From Argyresthia goedartella (taxonomy: Eukaryota; Arthropoda; Insecta; Lepidoptera; Argyresthiidae), in assembly GCA_949825045.1 (NCBI GenBank), contig OX463821.1, forward strand, positions 34,678,486-34,742,485: a DNA stretch of 64,000 nt, in the 5' to 3' direction. Below, piece by piece: positions 45,246-56,307 of the stretch; the first letter of the stretch is position 1; every line of letters starts with the position of its first letter. The notes under the pieces are model-generated. The model was not told where the DNA came from and made no database searches. It was given only the letters and a program-made list of their open reading frames with translations. Made by a program: the position numbers and the translations under genes.

Positions 45246-46796
45246 GTAGTTTATTTATAAACATTTTTTTTTGTGGTTTTACGCTACGTTATTTTAGTTT
45301 GAGTCTAGCGCATTGTTTGCGCTCTCTTTTCTTTCTTATGTGGAAGTAAATAACGCTGTCACTTTCTTTTACATTCGTATTCCTTTTATATATATTTTTC
45401 GTATCAGCTTTAAGAGCCTATTTCACGAAACAATAGCTAGGTTTGTTTTTCGGTCAGGTTAGACTTTTAAGATCTAATTAATTAAAAGTACCTCTTTAAA
45501 TATTAACGTTCTAGGACACTCACTTAATTTACTATCAATAAAATGGATCAACATTTAACAAAAATTGGATTTACGTAACCTGGGTCGTTTGGTCGGTACT
45601 TGAATATAACGGTACTTGAATATAACTTAAGATTTACAGCAACTATTGATATTGAAAATCGACTTTTATAATACTTCAAGTTGCTTGAAGGCACTTTATT
45701 CACTGTAAATGATCTAAGAATCAATTGGAGCTTTCAACAATCTACAGTGAAGAAGATACGTCTGTTTTTTTTTTATTACAGCTATTAATGCATATATACA
45801 CACATATCTTCACGACATAGGCTGTAACAGAAGCACACATGAGCACCAACCAACCACAATTTAATACTTTTTTTTTTAATGACATAAATGATTATTTGAT
45901 TGAATAGAATAGTTATTGTATGTTTCGGGAACTGTGTTTGTTTGTGAATCATTTATGAACTCACAGTTAACTTTTATAACTACTTTATGACTTATACACA
46001 CGTGTGTCTGGTAATGACCGTAACTGTGTCTCATCACGGATCAATGTATGTGCCTGTATGTAAATGTTTATGTTTATTATACAGGATTATGCAAGTAAGT
46101 TGCCATTAATCGCTGCTATAAGTCAACTGCCAACTCGATGGCTGTACATAATATATGAACTTGTAAAGTTAGGGCTAGAGCTTACTCCGAGCTTTGTACA
46201 TAAATCAAGTAATTAAAATAACCTGCTGCCGAACATACTTTTATTTCCTTAATTAAGCTCGTTTCACGACGAACAATTTCCCAACTAAACCATAAAATAA
46301 ACACAACCGGACAAGGGTAACTTAACGCGCCGTTAACTTAACTTAATCCAAGTTGGATTAAAGTTTTTGCTCTATCGGAGTTTTTGCGGCGCGAGGCTTA
46401 CCCCCACTTTGACGAAACTTTTGATAGTTTTGGTCTCATTCTACACATTTCGCGTTTGAGTCTTGTGTTTTAACTCATACTATTCAGACTCCATTGATGG
46501 TGGTAACGTGGTGCCAGCCAGCGTACTATACTTCTATGCCATTCTATCAAGTGGAACGAATGTTTGGACCGTAACTTCGATACGTCCAAATGATAGGTCA
46601 TTAGTTGGTTTGTGACTTGTCACATAGTCCTTCATATTATTAGGAGGATGGCCACGACGTGGCCCATCCTTGGCATTTGGGCAAATGCTCTCCAGAACTT
46701 CAGTCGGTCGGGAGATTTTATAAATTAAAGGATTCCCCGTACAAGAGACGTGTTTTATTTTGCCTGCGAACCAATATCATATTGAAAATTTCGCGG
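45246..46796. other. Stretch without recognised gene
   Basis: AT-rich. A SINE-A 3' end fragment on the plus strand is at 46042-46080 (CAATGTATGTGCCTGTATGT, AAATGTTTATG). No coding sequence is recognised. Confidence 0.4.
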
Positions 46797-47115
46797 CGCA
46801 TCTTACCGTCACCGATAACTTTGTGAATAGCAAAATGCTGTTTACAAAGTTATCGGTGCGGCTACTTTTAAACTCCATGTAAGTAGGTAACCAGGTGCAT
46901 TCATAAGTTTGTATGTGGATAAATAAAGATAAATACATTATTTTTATTCTGTTTTTAGTATTTGTTGTTATAACAACGCAACAGAAATACATCATCTGTG
47001 AAAATTTCAACGGTCTGACTATCACGGTTTATGGGATACAGCCTGGTAACAGACGGACGGACAGAGGAGTCTTAGTACTAGGGACCCGTTTTACCCTTTG
47101 GGTAGGGAACCCCAA
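46797..47115. repeat. Dispersed repeat: element E piece and common lepidopteran phrase
   Basis: 46806-46865 is an inverted repeat of CGATAACTTTGTGAATAGCA with its complement ending GTTATCGGTG, related to element E. 46980-47112 reads ATCTGTGAAAATTTCAACGG, ATACAGCCTGGTAACAGACG, GACGGACAGAGGAGTCTTAG, CCCGTTTTACCCTTTGGGTA, a wording very common in moth and butterfly genomes (non-autonomous element). The 83-codon plus frame is incidental. Confidence 0.65.
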
Positions 47116-47179
47116 AATGACAAAAATAAAACACAATACGTTATTTCTATATTTATATTTATAGTCAATACTTTTTTGG

Positions 47180-47390
47180 AACTGTCAAAATGGTAACTTT
47201 GTTAACGAGTTCTATGAAATACTCGCATGTGACGTCATAGTCAAATGCTGTCTTTTTAACACAGAAATTGAGCTTATAAAATTCAATTACTGTAAATATA
47301 CAATTCTGATATTGACAAACGTTTTTGTTGAAATAGGTCCAGCTAAAGACACGTTTCTAGATTTATTGGACTACTTTGTCAAATAGTCAG
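47180..47390. repeat. Dispersed repeat H, without LTR insertion
   Basis: Similar in order and wording to the DNA on both sides of the LTR element: GTAACTTTGTTAACGAGTTC, GTGACGTCATAGTCAAA here against 55950-56015, and ATATACAATTCTGATA, TTTCTAGATTTATTGGACTA here against 57765-57835. So this is the unoccupied relative of the insertion site. Confidence 0.65.
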
Positions 47391-47766
47391 TAGGCGGTAG
47401 GGTCACGGTGTGTCTTTGGTGTGCATAAAGCACTAACTCAGCATTATGCTGAGGGGGGGCCCTCAGTGCTGATCTTCAGTTAGTGCCAGGTAGTGACCTC
47501 GCGTGCCACAATCGCTGTCTAGTGTGCGAGCAATAGTTGTATTTTTCTTAAATAAACTTTAATCGGTATATAATATTATTCATAGCTGATAAGTGAATCG
47601 GTATACGCATATATGTGGTCATGGCATAAACTACATAGAACTAAGTGCAATTATCAATTAAATCCTGATATTTTAATTTAATAATTAGAAATAAGAAATA
47701 AATTGTGCTGTGTTATATAAAATTCAAACCAAAATGTGGCATAACTGATGCGCTTACGTCGTTAAG

Positions 47767-48093
47767 TTGAGTAGCGAGCGGCGTAAAGTTCGGAAAGGAA
47801 AGGAAAGTTTCTGCTGTTCAAGCAAATATGCTCTGAGCTTGCGCCCAAAAGCATGTCTACTGAAAGCTTCAACACTTGGATGCCCCACACCTGAAACTAC
47901 CACGGAATGCCATGGTGTGGTGCCTGGCGATAAGAACTATCTCTTTATGGACGCTGCGCCGCCGCCGCCTCGTGGGGATCTCGAGCTCCTTGTACACGTA
48001 GCTGGGGGCTGGGTGCGTGTAACACTAAGGAGTAACATTGATAAATGGAGTTCTCGTCGAGCTTCCATGTTCAGGAGTTTTGCATTGTTCTAG
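47767..48093 (+). other. Coding-like 108-codon frame, unknown
   Basis: An open plus-strand frame without an ATG near its beginning, reading CLLKASTLGCPTPETTTECH and LLVHVAGGWVRVTLRSNID further on. GC-rich patch GACGCTGCGCCGCCGCCGCC at 47950. Composition is protein-like. It may be a fossil retroelement or a 5'-incomplete exon. I do not recognise a family and see no convincing splice sites. Confidence 0.25.
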
Positions 48094-48529
48094 TGTGGTA
48101 TTGAACCTGGGAGGGGCGCGTTTTAAAAACGTTGTGTTCAAAAAAATAATTGGGTACCCCATAGTCACTTGTTATCAGCTGATCGGGTCAATGTACTGAG
48201 GGAAAAATATTTTTTACCATTTGCGACCATATGTTTCTTGGGGAAAGTTGTTCATAATGATGGGTTCTGTCATTCCCCAAAATATGGTCAGCTAATTAAA
48301 TGTCACCTTGTATACCCACCATAAACGACATAACACAGTTCTTCAGTACATCCCTCTATTTCCGTCAAGGGTTAATATAGTTAATATAGTTAAATAGTAC
48401 ATGTTAGGTACAAAGGTGCTAAGCTGGTTATACTCACGAGGGGGTATTATTTGAGCGGTAAGGTGGCCGAGTGTGTGTGATCGATGCTTGCGAGTTTCAT
48501 ACGACGTTTTTCAACACACTTGCGAGGAA

Positions 48530-49185
48530 TATAACAGCATTTTATTGATAATGTCCACACAACGAAACGTCATATTTATGGAAAATGGCAGGCTGGCTTT
48601 TTTTACGAGAGTCGAACTAAATAAATGCACCGCTAAAGAGCCTAGAATAATAATGTTTGGAAGACGCAAATTAAGGTTAATAACATGTGTAGTAAAAATA
48701 TATTTTGATGAAATAATGATAAAAATTGATGATTGACTTATGATTATATGTACTTGACCTAAAATAGTTTATTTATTCACAGAAATATAAAAAACTCTAA
48801 GCGGAGATTGAAAAAAAAAGTAAACTTCATTACCGCACTAGTTTAAAAAAAACAGACTTTTGATAATAATTAACCACACAATGAAATCTTCAATAAATAT
48901 TCATTCAGGATTTTATTGATATACACATAACGGAACGTAATATTTATAGAAAATGGCGCTTTGGTTCTGTTTTTTCCACACGCCCCGCGCTGGAAGGGGA
49001 CTGGCAAAACCGCCAAACAGCCTGAAAAATAATGTTTTGAATTGGCAAATTAACGTTAATATGTGAAAAATACATAATCTGCGGAAATAATGATAAAAAT
49101 TTGATGATGTACGATACCTAAAATTGATTTTATGCCCACAAAATATCTATTGCCTCTTAGCGGAAATTGAAAAAAAGGATGGTAC
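48530..49185. repeat. Diverged direct duplication (~280 bp, two copies)
   Basis: 48530-48810 and 48905-49185 share TTTTATTGATA, AACGAAACGTCATATTTATG (against AACGGAACGTAATATTTATA), AAAATGGC, the AATAATGTTT...GGCAAATTAACGTTAATA order, AATAATGATAAAAATT and the closing GCGGAAATTG. Probably two insertions or a tandem duplication of an unnamed element. The 87-codon frame in the first copy has no motif. Confidence 0.65.
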
Positions 49186-49188
49186 ATT

Positions 49189-49308
49189 ACCGCCGCCCGC
49201 GCCGATATGATCAAGTCGTCGGGATCCCACTGGGTGCGATTAGCGCAGGACCGGGGAGATTGGCGCTTTAGAGAAGAGGTGTATATGCCCAGCAGTGGGT
49301 CGGTGTAG
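49189..49308 (+). pseudogene. RTE-like LINE 3' end fragment
   Basis: Plus strand reads ADMIKSSGSHWVRLAQDRGD then WRFREEVYMPSSGSV and stops at 49306-49308. This is the usual RTE C-terminus with the last residues (normally AYxQQW) altered. Followed by the LINE 3' phrase ATGCCCAGCAGTGGGTCGGT. About 36 codons. Confidence 0.75.
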
Positions 49309-51801
49309 GCGGATGAAGATGCCATTACCGCAGTGCGTAAAGTTAACAGTGCGTGATAAGCTCCATTATGAACCTGTGACTGTGGCAGATGGGAACACAC
49401 CAACTAAGTACAAACTGGAAAATGTTTCCACTAAGATGGAAGACATTTAACATTGATTCCTTGTTTTTGTTATGAAAACTTACCCGTATTTCTCCAACTT
49501 AACCCTTTCGCTCCACCACCATGGGGTAAATTTTACCACCCTCTGTAAAATACACCATTAAACGTATAGCTTCGCTAAACCTTAAATACTTATCTAAGTA
49601 AGTTTAAAACAGAATTAAGCAGGGTCCTTTGGACAGCAGGTGCGAACTTATCTCGTAACCTATAGGGTTAACTGGGACTGACCAGGGAGGGACCAAGAGA
49701 CCTTAACGGGACTTGTCCAACTAAACGTGCAAAGTTTGGCTTCAAACTTCGTTGATTACGAATTGAATGCTGCGTTTTGTAGTTGATTTTCGTGTCGATC
49801 GCTGATTGTTGGGTAATTAGTGATAGTTTGTATTTACGACTCCGTTTATAAACGGAGTCGTAAATACACGGGAAATATAGAAATGTAATTCTCGTTTTTG
49901 GGGCTCCGTACAATAAAGGGATACCTCGTCCATGCAAAGGACCCCGTTACTCCAGACGGAATGATCCGCAGTGTGAGAGGGACGGAATCGGGGAAAAATT
50001 AAGAAAAATCGATTTTAAATTGATACAAAATTAAATTAAATAGCTATGAACATTTCTATAATAGGTAATTTATGTATTGTCAAAACCCTTCTAAATAAAT
50101 ATTTTTGAATTCTGTGTCCTATTCCAATTTGTCAGAAAAACAAAAAGAGTGTATATTTAGAACTCATTTCGCGAAATTCCTCCAATCGCGTTTCTGTTAT
50201 TACAAAATCTAGAAAATTGTTATAGTAATTTATCCAACTTTTAACTTCTTTTGAGCAGCAGGGAAATAACTTCAAGAAGTGTCGATGTTGTCGATGTATC
50301 ACCTTAAAAATTAAAAACAGACACATTATTGGAGCACTCATGTGTATGGCCTAGATGTGTTATAAAATTTGACCGAATTCTGAACCGATTAAGTTCAAAT
50401 TTGGTACAGTTGTGTATTTATGTGACCTAAACAGGAAGTGTGACGTAAGTAAGTACTATTTGAATTTGGGGAGAAATCTTTGGGGGCAAATCAGAATTTT
50501 TCAAAAAAACGTTTCTAGACCTTGTGATAAGTTTAATGAAAGGTCCTGTTACTATGACATCAAATATATTTTTAATGAAATTGAAATGCTTGGTTAAGAA
50601 ATGTAAGAAAATAGGCACAAAACACCATTCCCCCTTGTTCTCCGAAAATACTGATCCTAAATAAATAAAAAAACAACATAATATAGGTCGTTACTTAATT
50701 ATTACAGGGAACACATGGAGTAATGTATGATTTTAATAGTGAGGGGAAATTTTCTTTCATTTAAATTTGATTGTGAATGTAGCCGCACCAATATCTTAGT
50801 AAATAACATTTTGCTATCTCACACACAGGAAAATTAAAGATACCTAATCCTCAAGCAAGAAACATGAATAACATTGTGAGGCGGTACGGAACCCATCGTG
50901 CATGAGTCCGACTCACACTTGATACTTTATTTGTTGTAAAATTACCATATTTGCCTTGTAAAAGAATTCTGAATAACGTCTGACTTATAGATTCGGCGAT
51001 GGGCTATCACCCAAAAGGAGTATTCAATATCTAACTAAACGACGGTCACCCCGTATGGAAAAAGGCTATTTTTGTTTGTTTGTTTTGTTTATCTTAGTTT
51101 TAAGTTGCGGGCACGGCCGGGGTGGGTACACGCATCTTCCTCGTTGACCAATGCCTGATACTTATGTTAAGGCAGTTTATATATTTATTTTACCATACAC
51201 ACACTATTATCTGAATATCTTTGACACTCCATATAAATTTGTATGAAGTTGTCAAAGTTATTCAGAGAATAATGTTGACTCACCTTCGTTGGCACTTAAG
51301 TTTACTTTCACTGACGTCAACTCGACTCGACGTCATGACTGACTTTATAATTGCAGTAAGTTATGTTCTTATCCAATGTAAAACTAAGGATGAATGGAGT
51401 AGAAATGCTGCATTTGGAAACTCACGAAAACAACAATAGAAGAGTCGCTTCAGTGCATAATTTAACTAGTTTAGGGATTGTCGGGGTGAGCGCGTGTGGC
51501 CACGGAAGGAGACGAGCGGGTGAGCGGGTTATACGCCCGGAGCTACTGAAAAGGAACTAATCAGTGACGCGAATCACTAACTAGTTACTTTAAGTCACTT
51601 CTTGTGTAATCAAATAAGATGCCGCACACGGTGCTGCGGGTTGAGGACTTGCCTGAGATTCTGTGACTGTGTGCCAGTAACCTGAGTTACCAATCGGTTA
51701 ATGATGGGTTTGTTAGGCTTAAATGATAGGTGAAATCAGTTCAGACAATGCACATTCTAAATCAGTGCAGCTAGAATCATGAAACTGGAACTCTCTCTCT
51801 T
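49309..51801. other. Stretch without intact gene
   Basis: Contains a hairpin at 49827-49868 (TTTACGACTCCGTTTATAAA, palindromic), a piece of element E at 50745-50830 (GTAGCCGCACCAATATCTTA, AACATTTTGCTAT), a SINE-C scrap at 50995-51075 and a palindromic phrase at 51215-51265. Frames of 60-90 codons have no family motif. Confidence 0.4.
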
Positions 51802-52095
51802 TGGAACTCGCTTCCCTGCACTATCAGAGATAGTCCATCTCTGCCCGTCTTTAAGAATCGTTTGAAGGAGCATTATCTTTCTCTATCCTAGATTTGGGCT
51901 TTGTATATATTAGTTTATTTAGGTATATATAATATTTATGTACTTGTGTATGTAGTGTATCTAGCAGTTAGTTCAATAGTTCAGTAATATATGTATGTAT
52001 CTTATCAGAGCACATAGGTCTATCCTGTATATTAAATTATTCTTATCAACCTTGGGTTTGCTGGAAGTGATCTCTATTTAGAGATAGAGATAATA
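51802..52095 (+). pseudogene. Jockey/CR1-like LINE 3' end with tail
   Basis: 51802-51891 encodes WNSLPCTIRDSPSLPVFKN then RLKEHYLSLS and a stop, the conserved C-terminus of Jockey/CR1-like polymerases. The 3' untranslated part follows with TCAGAGCACATAGGTCTATC and TGATCTCTATTTAGAGATAG, then a (TAA)n tail. The coding part upstream is unreadable. Inverted tail copy at 5140-5370. Confidence 0.8.
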
Positions 52096-52114
52096 ATAAT
52101 AATAATAATAATAA
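52089..52114 (+). repeat. (TAA)n microsatellite tail
   Basis: About eight TAA units directly after the LINE 3' end; likely its 3' tail. Confidence 0.9.
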
Positions 52115-53040
52115 AGATAGATGTCCTTTATGTTTATTATATCTTATGTTGTTTTATGTGCAATAAAAATATATGAAATATATACGAAACTGTGTATAGG
52201 CGTTGCCTGTATATAGCTTAAGGGAGCACTAAGAAGGGATTTGGCCCCTTCAGTGGCCCTTGCCGTACTCTAGGAGTATTTATTGTTTATCTAAGTATAG
52301 TACACATCGCTAGAGTTTGCGCAGCCCGCTCGCACTCCGGAGAGCGATAAATATTGGCACGCTGTTGTGTATGGGACTGTACGATTTACTCTGTAAACTC
52401 TGTATTGTTCTGCTTTAGCTGCTGGGGGCAAATGGTGTACTTTTCCCGGTTCGGGTGGCAGAAACGGGGATGTATTAACCCCTTGTCAGGTTATGATGAT
52501 TTATGGCCTAATGCACAGACTGATGCTCAAATAAAGTGCCGCTTAAATCTCATCCTGCTCAGGTTGACGGCGTCAATACCTGAGCGAGAGACTGTGACGT
52601 CTGTGAGAGTCCGTTCGTTTGAGTGTCCGTCAAACCTTGATTTGTGTCATCGTTTTTAAATGACATGGTCAAAAAACCAACAGGAAAACATGAAGCTACC
52701 TACATAGACATAGATTTCCAGATAATGCGGCAGAGGGTTACGTTTTGGTCCAGTGGATCACGTAACAAATGAAAGTTAGATGCATACGAATAGAAAAAGC
52801 TTTTGTCAGAAATCGATACATTTAATTGAAAGTCCCCGGAGGCCTTTCGGCAAGCTTTTAGCAATCTATTTTTATGAAGTCTCACTTTCGGGTAACTGGC
52901 AGGTTAAAAATATTCGTTAAAGGAATGGTTTGTGTTGATGTTGATAATTTAGCCAGATATGCAATAGGTAATTTTACGTGACAGGGAGTCAGCCCATCGT
53001 CGCAGCTAACACGTACAAAATTAATTAAAGCAAACAAATA
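52115..53040. other. Stretch without recognised gene
   Basis: A 101-codon plus-strand frame at 52354-52659 shows no family motif. A SINE-C scrap is at 52978-53010 (CAGCCCATCGTCGCAGCTAA). Confidence 0.35.
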
Positions 53041-53280
53041 TCAAATACCTGTGCATGTGCATGTGTCTCTTCTCTAGTATACAAATACCTGTGCATGTGC
53101 ATGTGTCTCTTCTCTAGTATACAAATACCTGTGCATGTGCATGTGTCTCTTCTCTAGTATACAAATACCTGTGCATGTGCATGTGTCTCTTCTCTAGTAT
53201 ACAAATACCTGTGCATGTGCATGTGTCTCTTCTCTAGTATACAAATACCTGTGCATGTGCACGTGTCTCTTCTCTAGTAT
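53041..53280. repeat. Minisatellite, 40 bp x 6
   Basis: Exactly six 40-bp units, CAAATACCTGTGCATGTGCA then TGTGTCTCTTCTCTAGTAT; all identical except ATG to ACG in the last and the final flank. The alternating GTGCATGTGCATGTGT tract could adopt Z-form DNA. Confidence 0.97.
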
Positions 53281-53292
53281 AAAAAGTGCCCA

Positions 53293-53395
53293 TTAATGTC
53301 CCCACCGAGAGGCACGGGCCTTTACCCGGATACGAGTAATATTGAGCCATACTCCACTACGCTGGCTCAGTGCAGGTTGCTAGTGGCCAACCCGA
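53293..53395. repeat. Dispersed repeat D
   Basis: CCCCACCGAGAGGCACGGGC, CTTTACCCGGATACGAGTAA and CTCCACTACGCTGGCTCAGT repeat 32911-33010 closely. It abuts the 40-bp array. Overlapping frames at 53296-53648 have no motif. Confidence 0.7.
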
Positions 53396-53740
53396 CTGTC
53401 AGAAGTTCTCAAGCTGCCCTTTTAGGGCCTCTGACACAGCTTCACCACCGAGTAGCGGCTGTAGCCGGTGTTCTCTAGAATATCTAGCCTTTAACTATGC
53501 AGACAGCGTCCAGTTCCTGAATAGACGCAATCTAGTCCGAGACAAGGTCGAGTCTAGATCGATTGAGCTGTGGCTTGTAGCAATCATAACTGAACTGGCG
53601 CTGCCCGGGTCAATATGCGGGCAGGTGGCACAGGACAAGCTCATTTGATTGTTGATTAGTTTTCACTATTGTTGGATGCACATTCAAGACCATTGGATAT
53701 TCCATTTTGATATTTATACTATCTCAAAAACCCATAAAAA

Positions 53741-53808
53741 CCAAATATTGCAAAAGATTGTCATCTTAACAGAAATCAATTAGATGACAAATCTTTTACA
53801 ATATTTGG
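53741..53808. repeat. 68-base hairpin resembling a microRNA precursor
   Basis: 5' arm CCAAATATTGCAAAAGATTG continuing TCATCT and 3' arm AGATGACAAATCTTTTACAA continuing TATTTGG pair over 26 bases with one mismatch and one bulge, around a 15-base loop. Size and pairing fit a miRNA precursor, but short MITEs give the same shape. Confidence 0.5.
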
Positions 53809-53829
53809 CTTATAGGGTTTAGTACCCGA

Positions 53830-54233
53830 AGGCGCTTTTACTAAGACTCCACTGTCCGTCTCTGTCTGTCTGTCGCCCGGTTTCCGAAAGGAACATTAGC
53901 TGTGACAACTTGTTAAACTCTTGTTAAACGCATTTCAGCCAATCACGTGGCGCTATTTTGAATTAATCATTGATTAATCGCTTGTTACATACACCACTCT
54001 TTCAGAAACTGGGGGTGTATCCCTCAGCGGGCTGTGTATCACATGACCATAGGCAGAGAGTTGAAATTTTATGTTGCAGATACAGCAACAATCATTGACC
54101 TACCATCATTGACGACCATTTTTTTTTAAATAAACGAGGTCTCCATTCAATATACGGGTATTTTTTGCGATTTTCTTGTAAGGAACCCTTTTCGTTTTTG
54201 TATCCGATTCGCACCTGACTTGTTTTATGACCT
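53830..54233. other. Stretch without recognised gene
   Basis: Dispersed-repeat wording (CCACTGTCCGTCTCTGTCTG at 53848, TAAGGAACCCTTTTCG at 54178) indicates a worn element. No coding evidence. Confidence 0.4.
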
Positions 54234-54392
54234 GACGACCTCTTGGCGCTGCGGCTGTGGCTCTGCCTACCATGCGAGAGGTCCCGGGTTCTATCCCAGG
54301 CTGGGATAAAGAAAAAAACCCAGGTCTTGGATGTTTATATGTGACACGGTATCCTAGTGTGGGGTCAGAAGCAAAGTATATAAATGTTCATG
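54234..54392 (+). mobile_element. tRNA-derived SINE, family A
   Basis: A box GGCGCTGCGGCTGTGGC, B box altered to GGGTTCTATCCC (normally GGTTCGATCCC), body TTGGATGTTTATATGTGAC and TATCCTAGTGTGGGGTCAGA. The B-box change would weaken promoter function. Confidence 0.82.
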
Positions 54393-54925
54393 TATATATC
54401 ATAGAATCAGAGAATTTACCTTTCAGATCCTTTAGGACTATTTCATTACATACGACCCACGCACATTCACTACAAAACCCACGAAAAATGCAGTGGCAAT
54501 CTCCATAACATAACTGCAAAAATATCTATCTAGGTGTGAATGTATCAATTCGATTTGAGATCTGAAACCCGCCCGCAGGAGTTAGATCTCAGTTCTGAAG
54601 ATCTAGATTGTAGATAGACCCAGACCGGGAGCTTTGCGATTTAAATAATTACCCGAGATTAGATCTACCCTAACTTACGGTCTAGTGATTCTGAGGACCA
54701 GGCCTCGGTAGCTTCATAGAATAATGTGCAGAAAAGCCGACAGATTACAACAACAAAAACAATTTCAAGAATATGGTCACGCATTTTCTCTATGTGAAGA
54801 GAAATGTTGTGCTAGGGATTAGAATAAATAACACAGGCTGCTACTGTTCAAAACTGTTAACAAGATGCATATTTAACTCGTAATTGTCTTATTAAATTGT
54901 CCTGATTATAGGTTTTCCATATCAA
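54393..54925. other. Stretch without recognised gene
   Basis: Several AGATCTA/GATCTAGA words recur at 54555-54680 in loosely palindromic order; no defined element or coding sequence. Confidence 0.35.
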
Positions 54926-55038
54926 ATAAAATCAAATCAAATTTTCTATATTACTGTAGATATTAACATGTACTTAATAACTGTCATTTTTGCCTCTTCT
55001 CTACATTTCACCACTGCGGAAGAAGAAGGTTTTAGCTA
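54926..55038 (-). mobile_element. Jockey-like LINE 3' tail fragment
   Basis: Plus-strand wording TTACTGTAGATATTAACATG and TTTTTGCCTCTTCTCTACAT matches the 3' untranslated tail of the LINE at 27320-27400. Its tail is (TCAAA)n-like at 54926-54945. Severely 5'-truncated. Confidence 0.7.
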
Positions 55039-55135
55039 GCGGTGATGGGCTAGCCTCATGTGACGCAAAATGGTGTATCGAATAACTTAGAGTGAGCACA
55101 AGCGTGCCTCTGCCACCCCGTATTGGAACATGCTA
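55039..55135 (+). mobile_element. SINE family C body fragment
   Basis: GGTGATGGGCTAGCCTCATG, AGCACAAGCGTGCCTCTGCC and ACCCCGTATTGGAA follow the SINE-C body order on the plus strand. Confidence 0.6.
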
Positions 55136-56048
55136 TTTCTATATTTAATGTTGTAATTTAGTCTAGTTCCGAGATTGGCCAAAAATGCTTTGACCGGATG
55201 TCCGTCCGCTCTCGCCTACAGCGCGCATTTTCCAACCGATTTTGACGAAAATCGGCACGAAAGTCCTTGATTCAATTAAACATTTAGACGATCGCAATTT
55301 TTGATTGCGAGAAAAAAGTAGGAAGTTAGCGTTATTTATCGACGGATTTCAATCAAATTTATGAGGCACACTCAAGGCCTCATTCTACACAAGCTGTTGC
55401 AAAAAAAAGGGGGAGTAGAGGGGGGGGGGGGGGGGGGGGAAGGGGGGGGATGTTTGCTGCAGCGTTATATACGGACGGATTTCAATTTTTGAAATTGAAG
55501 CGAGGTCTACTGTTCTCACAGAACCACTAGTTTATAAAAAAATTGTGGACCCTTATTTCACTCGTACATGTATAACATATTATATATTCCTGGTCCAACC
55601 CAACTTCCGAACTTTTTCACAAACTGAAACTAGTTTAGAAAGCAATGGAGCGTAGTTGGGGACTTGCGGAACGACGAGTTGAAACTCCTGAAATGCGTTC
55701 CCTCAGCAGGAACTAGGAATGCTGCGGGCTAAAGACACATTTTGCACATTTTTGCCTACAATAGGAGTGTTTGTAACTCAGTTTACAACTTTTAAGAGTG
55801 AAAACTTGAGCAGGAATCTTAACTATCGCAGAAACCTTATGTTGCTGTATCTCGATTCTCGACTGCAACATAGAATTTGATTCAAGGGTAAACGTGGTCG
55901 CAATACGATATTTAACTGTTAGTTAAAATAGAGAATTCTAATGAACTGACAAAACGGTAATTTTGTTCGTGAGTTCAATGAAATAACTTGTGACGTCCTC
56001 GTCAAAGTATTTTATACTAAATTATGTTGATAGAATAGAACTAATGGA
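55136..56048. other. Stretch with poly-G tract; left flank of LTR insertion
   Basis: 55420-55439 is a run of 20 G followed by A-G8 at 55440-55449, an assembly-sensitive tract. Around it, ACGGATTTCAAT occurs twice (55340 and 55475). 55930-56048 belongs to dispersed repeat H, which continues after the LTR element at 57761. Confidence 0.6.
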
Positions 56049-56307
56049 TTTGCCAGAGGCAATTATAAGGAGAGCGACATCTTCGGTAGTAAAGTAAAAG
56101 GCTTGAGATGCGCGCAAATACCAGACTAGTTTATTATAGGAAATCCTAGCTTATATACTAGGTTGGTGCATGTTATTAATGACGTACATAAGACATAGTG
56201 CGTGATGAATACAAATATACCTTATCTGTGACGGTCGTCAACTTATCTTAACATTACGTGGAAATAGATATTTCCGCATATCTGTGGCGGGCGTATGTGC
56301 CGGCACA
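56049..56307 (-). repeat. 3' LTR of the LTR retrotransposon
   Basis: Nearly identical to 57498-57755; begins (minus) TGTGCCGGCACATACG. It is preceded on the minus strand by the polypurine tract AAAGGGGGGAGTATA at 56308-56322. Confidence 0.85.
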
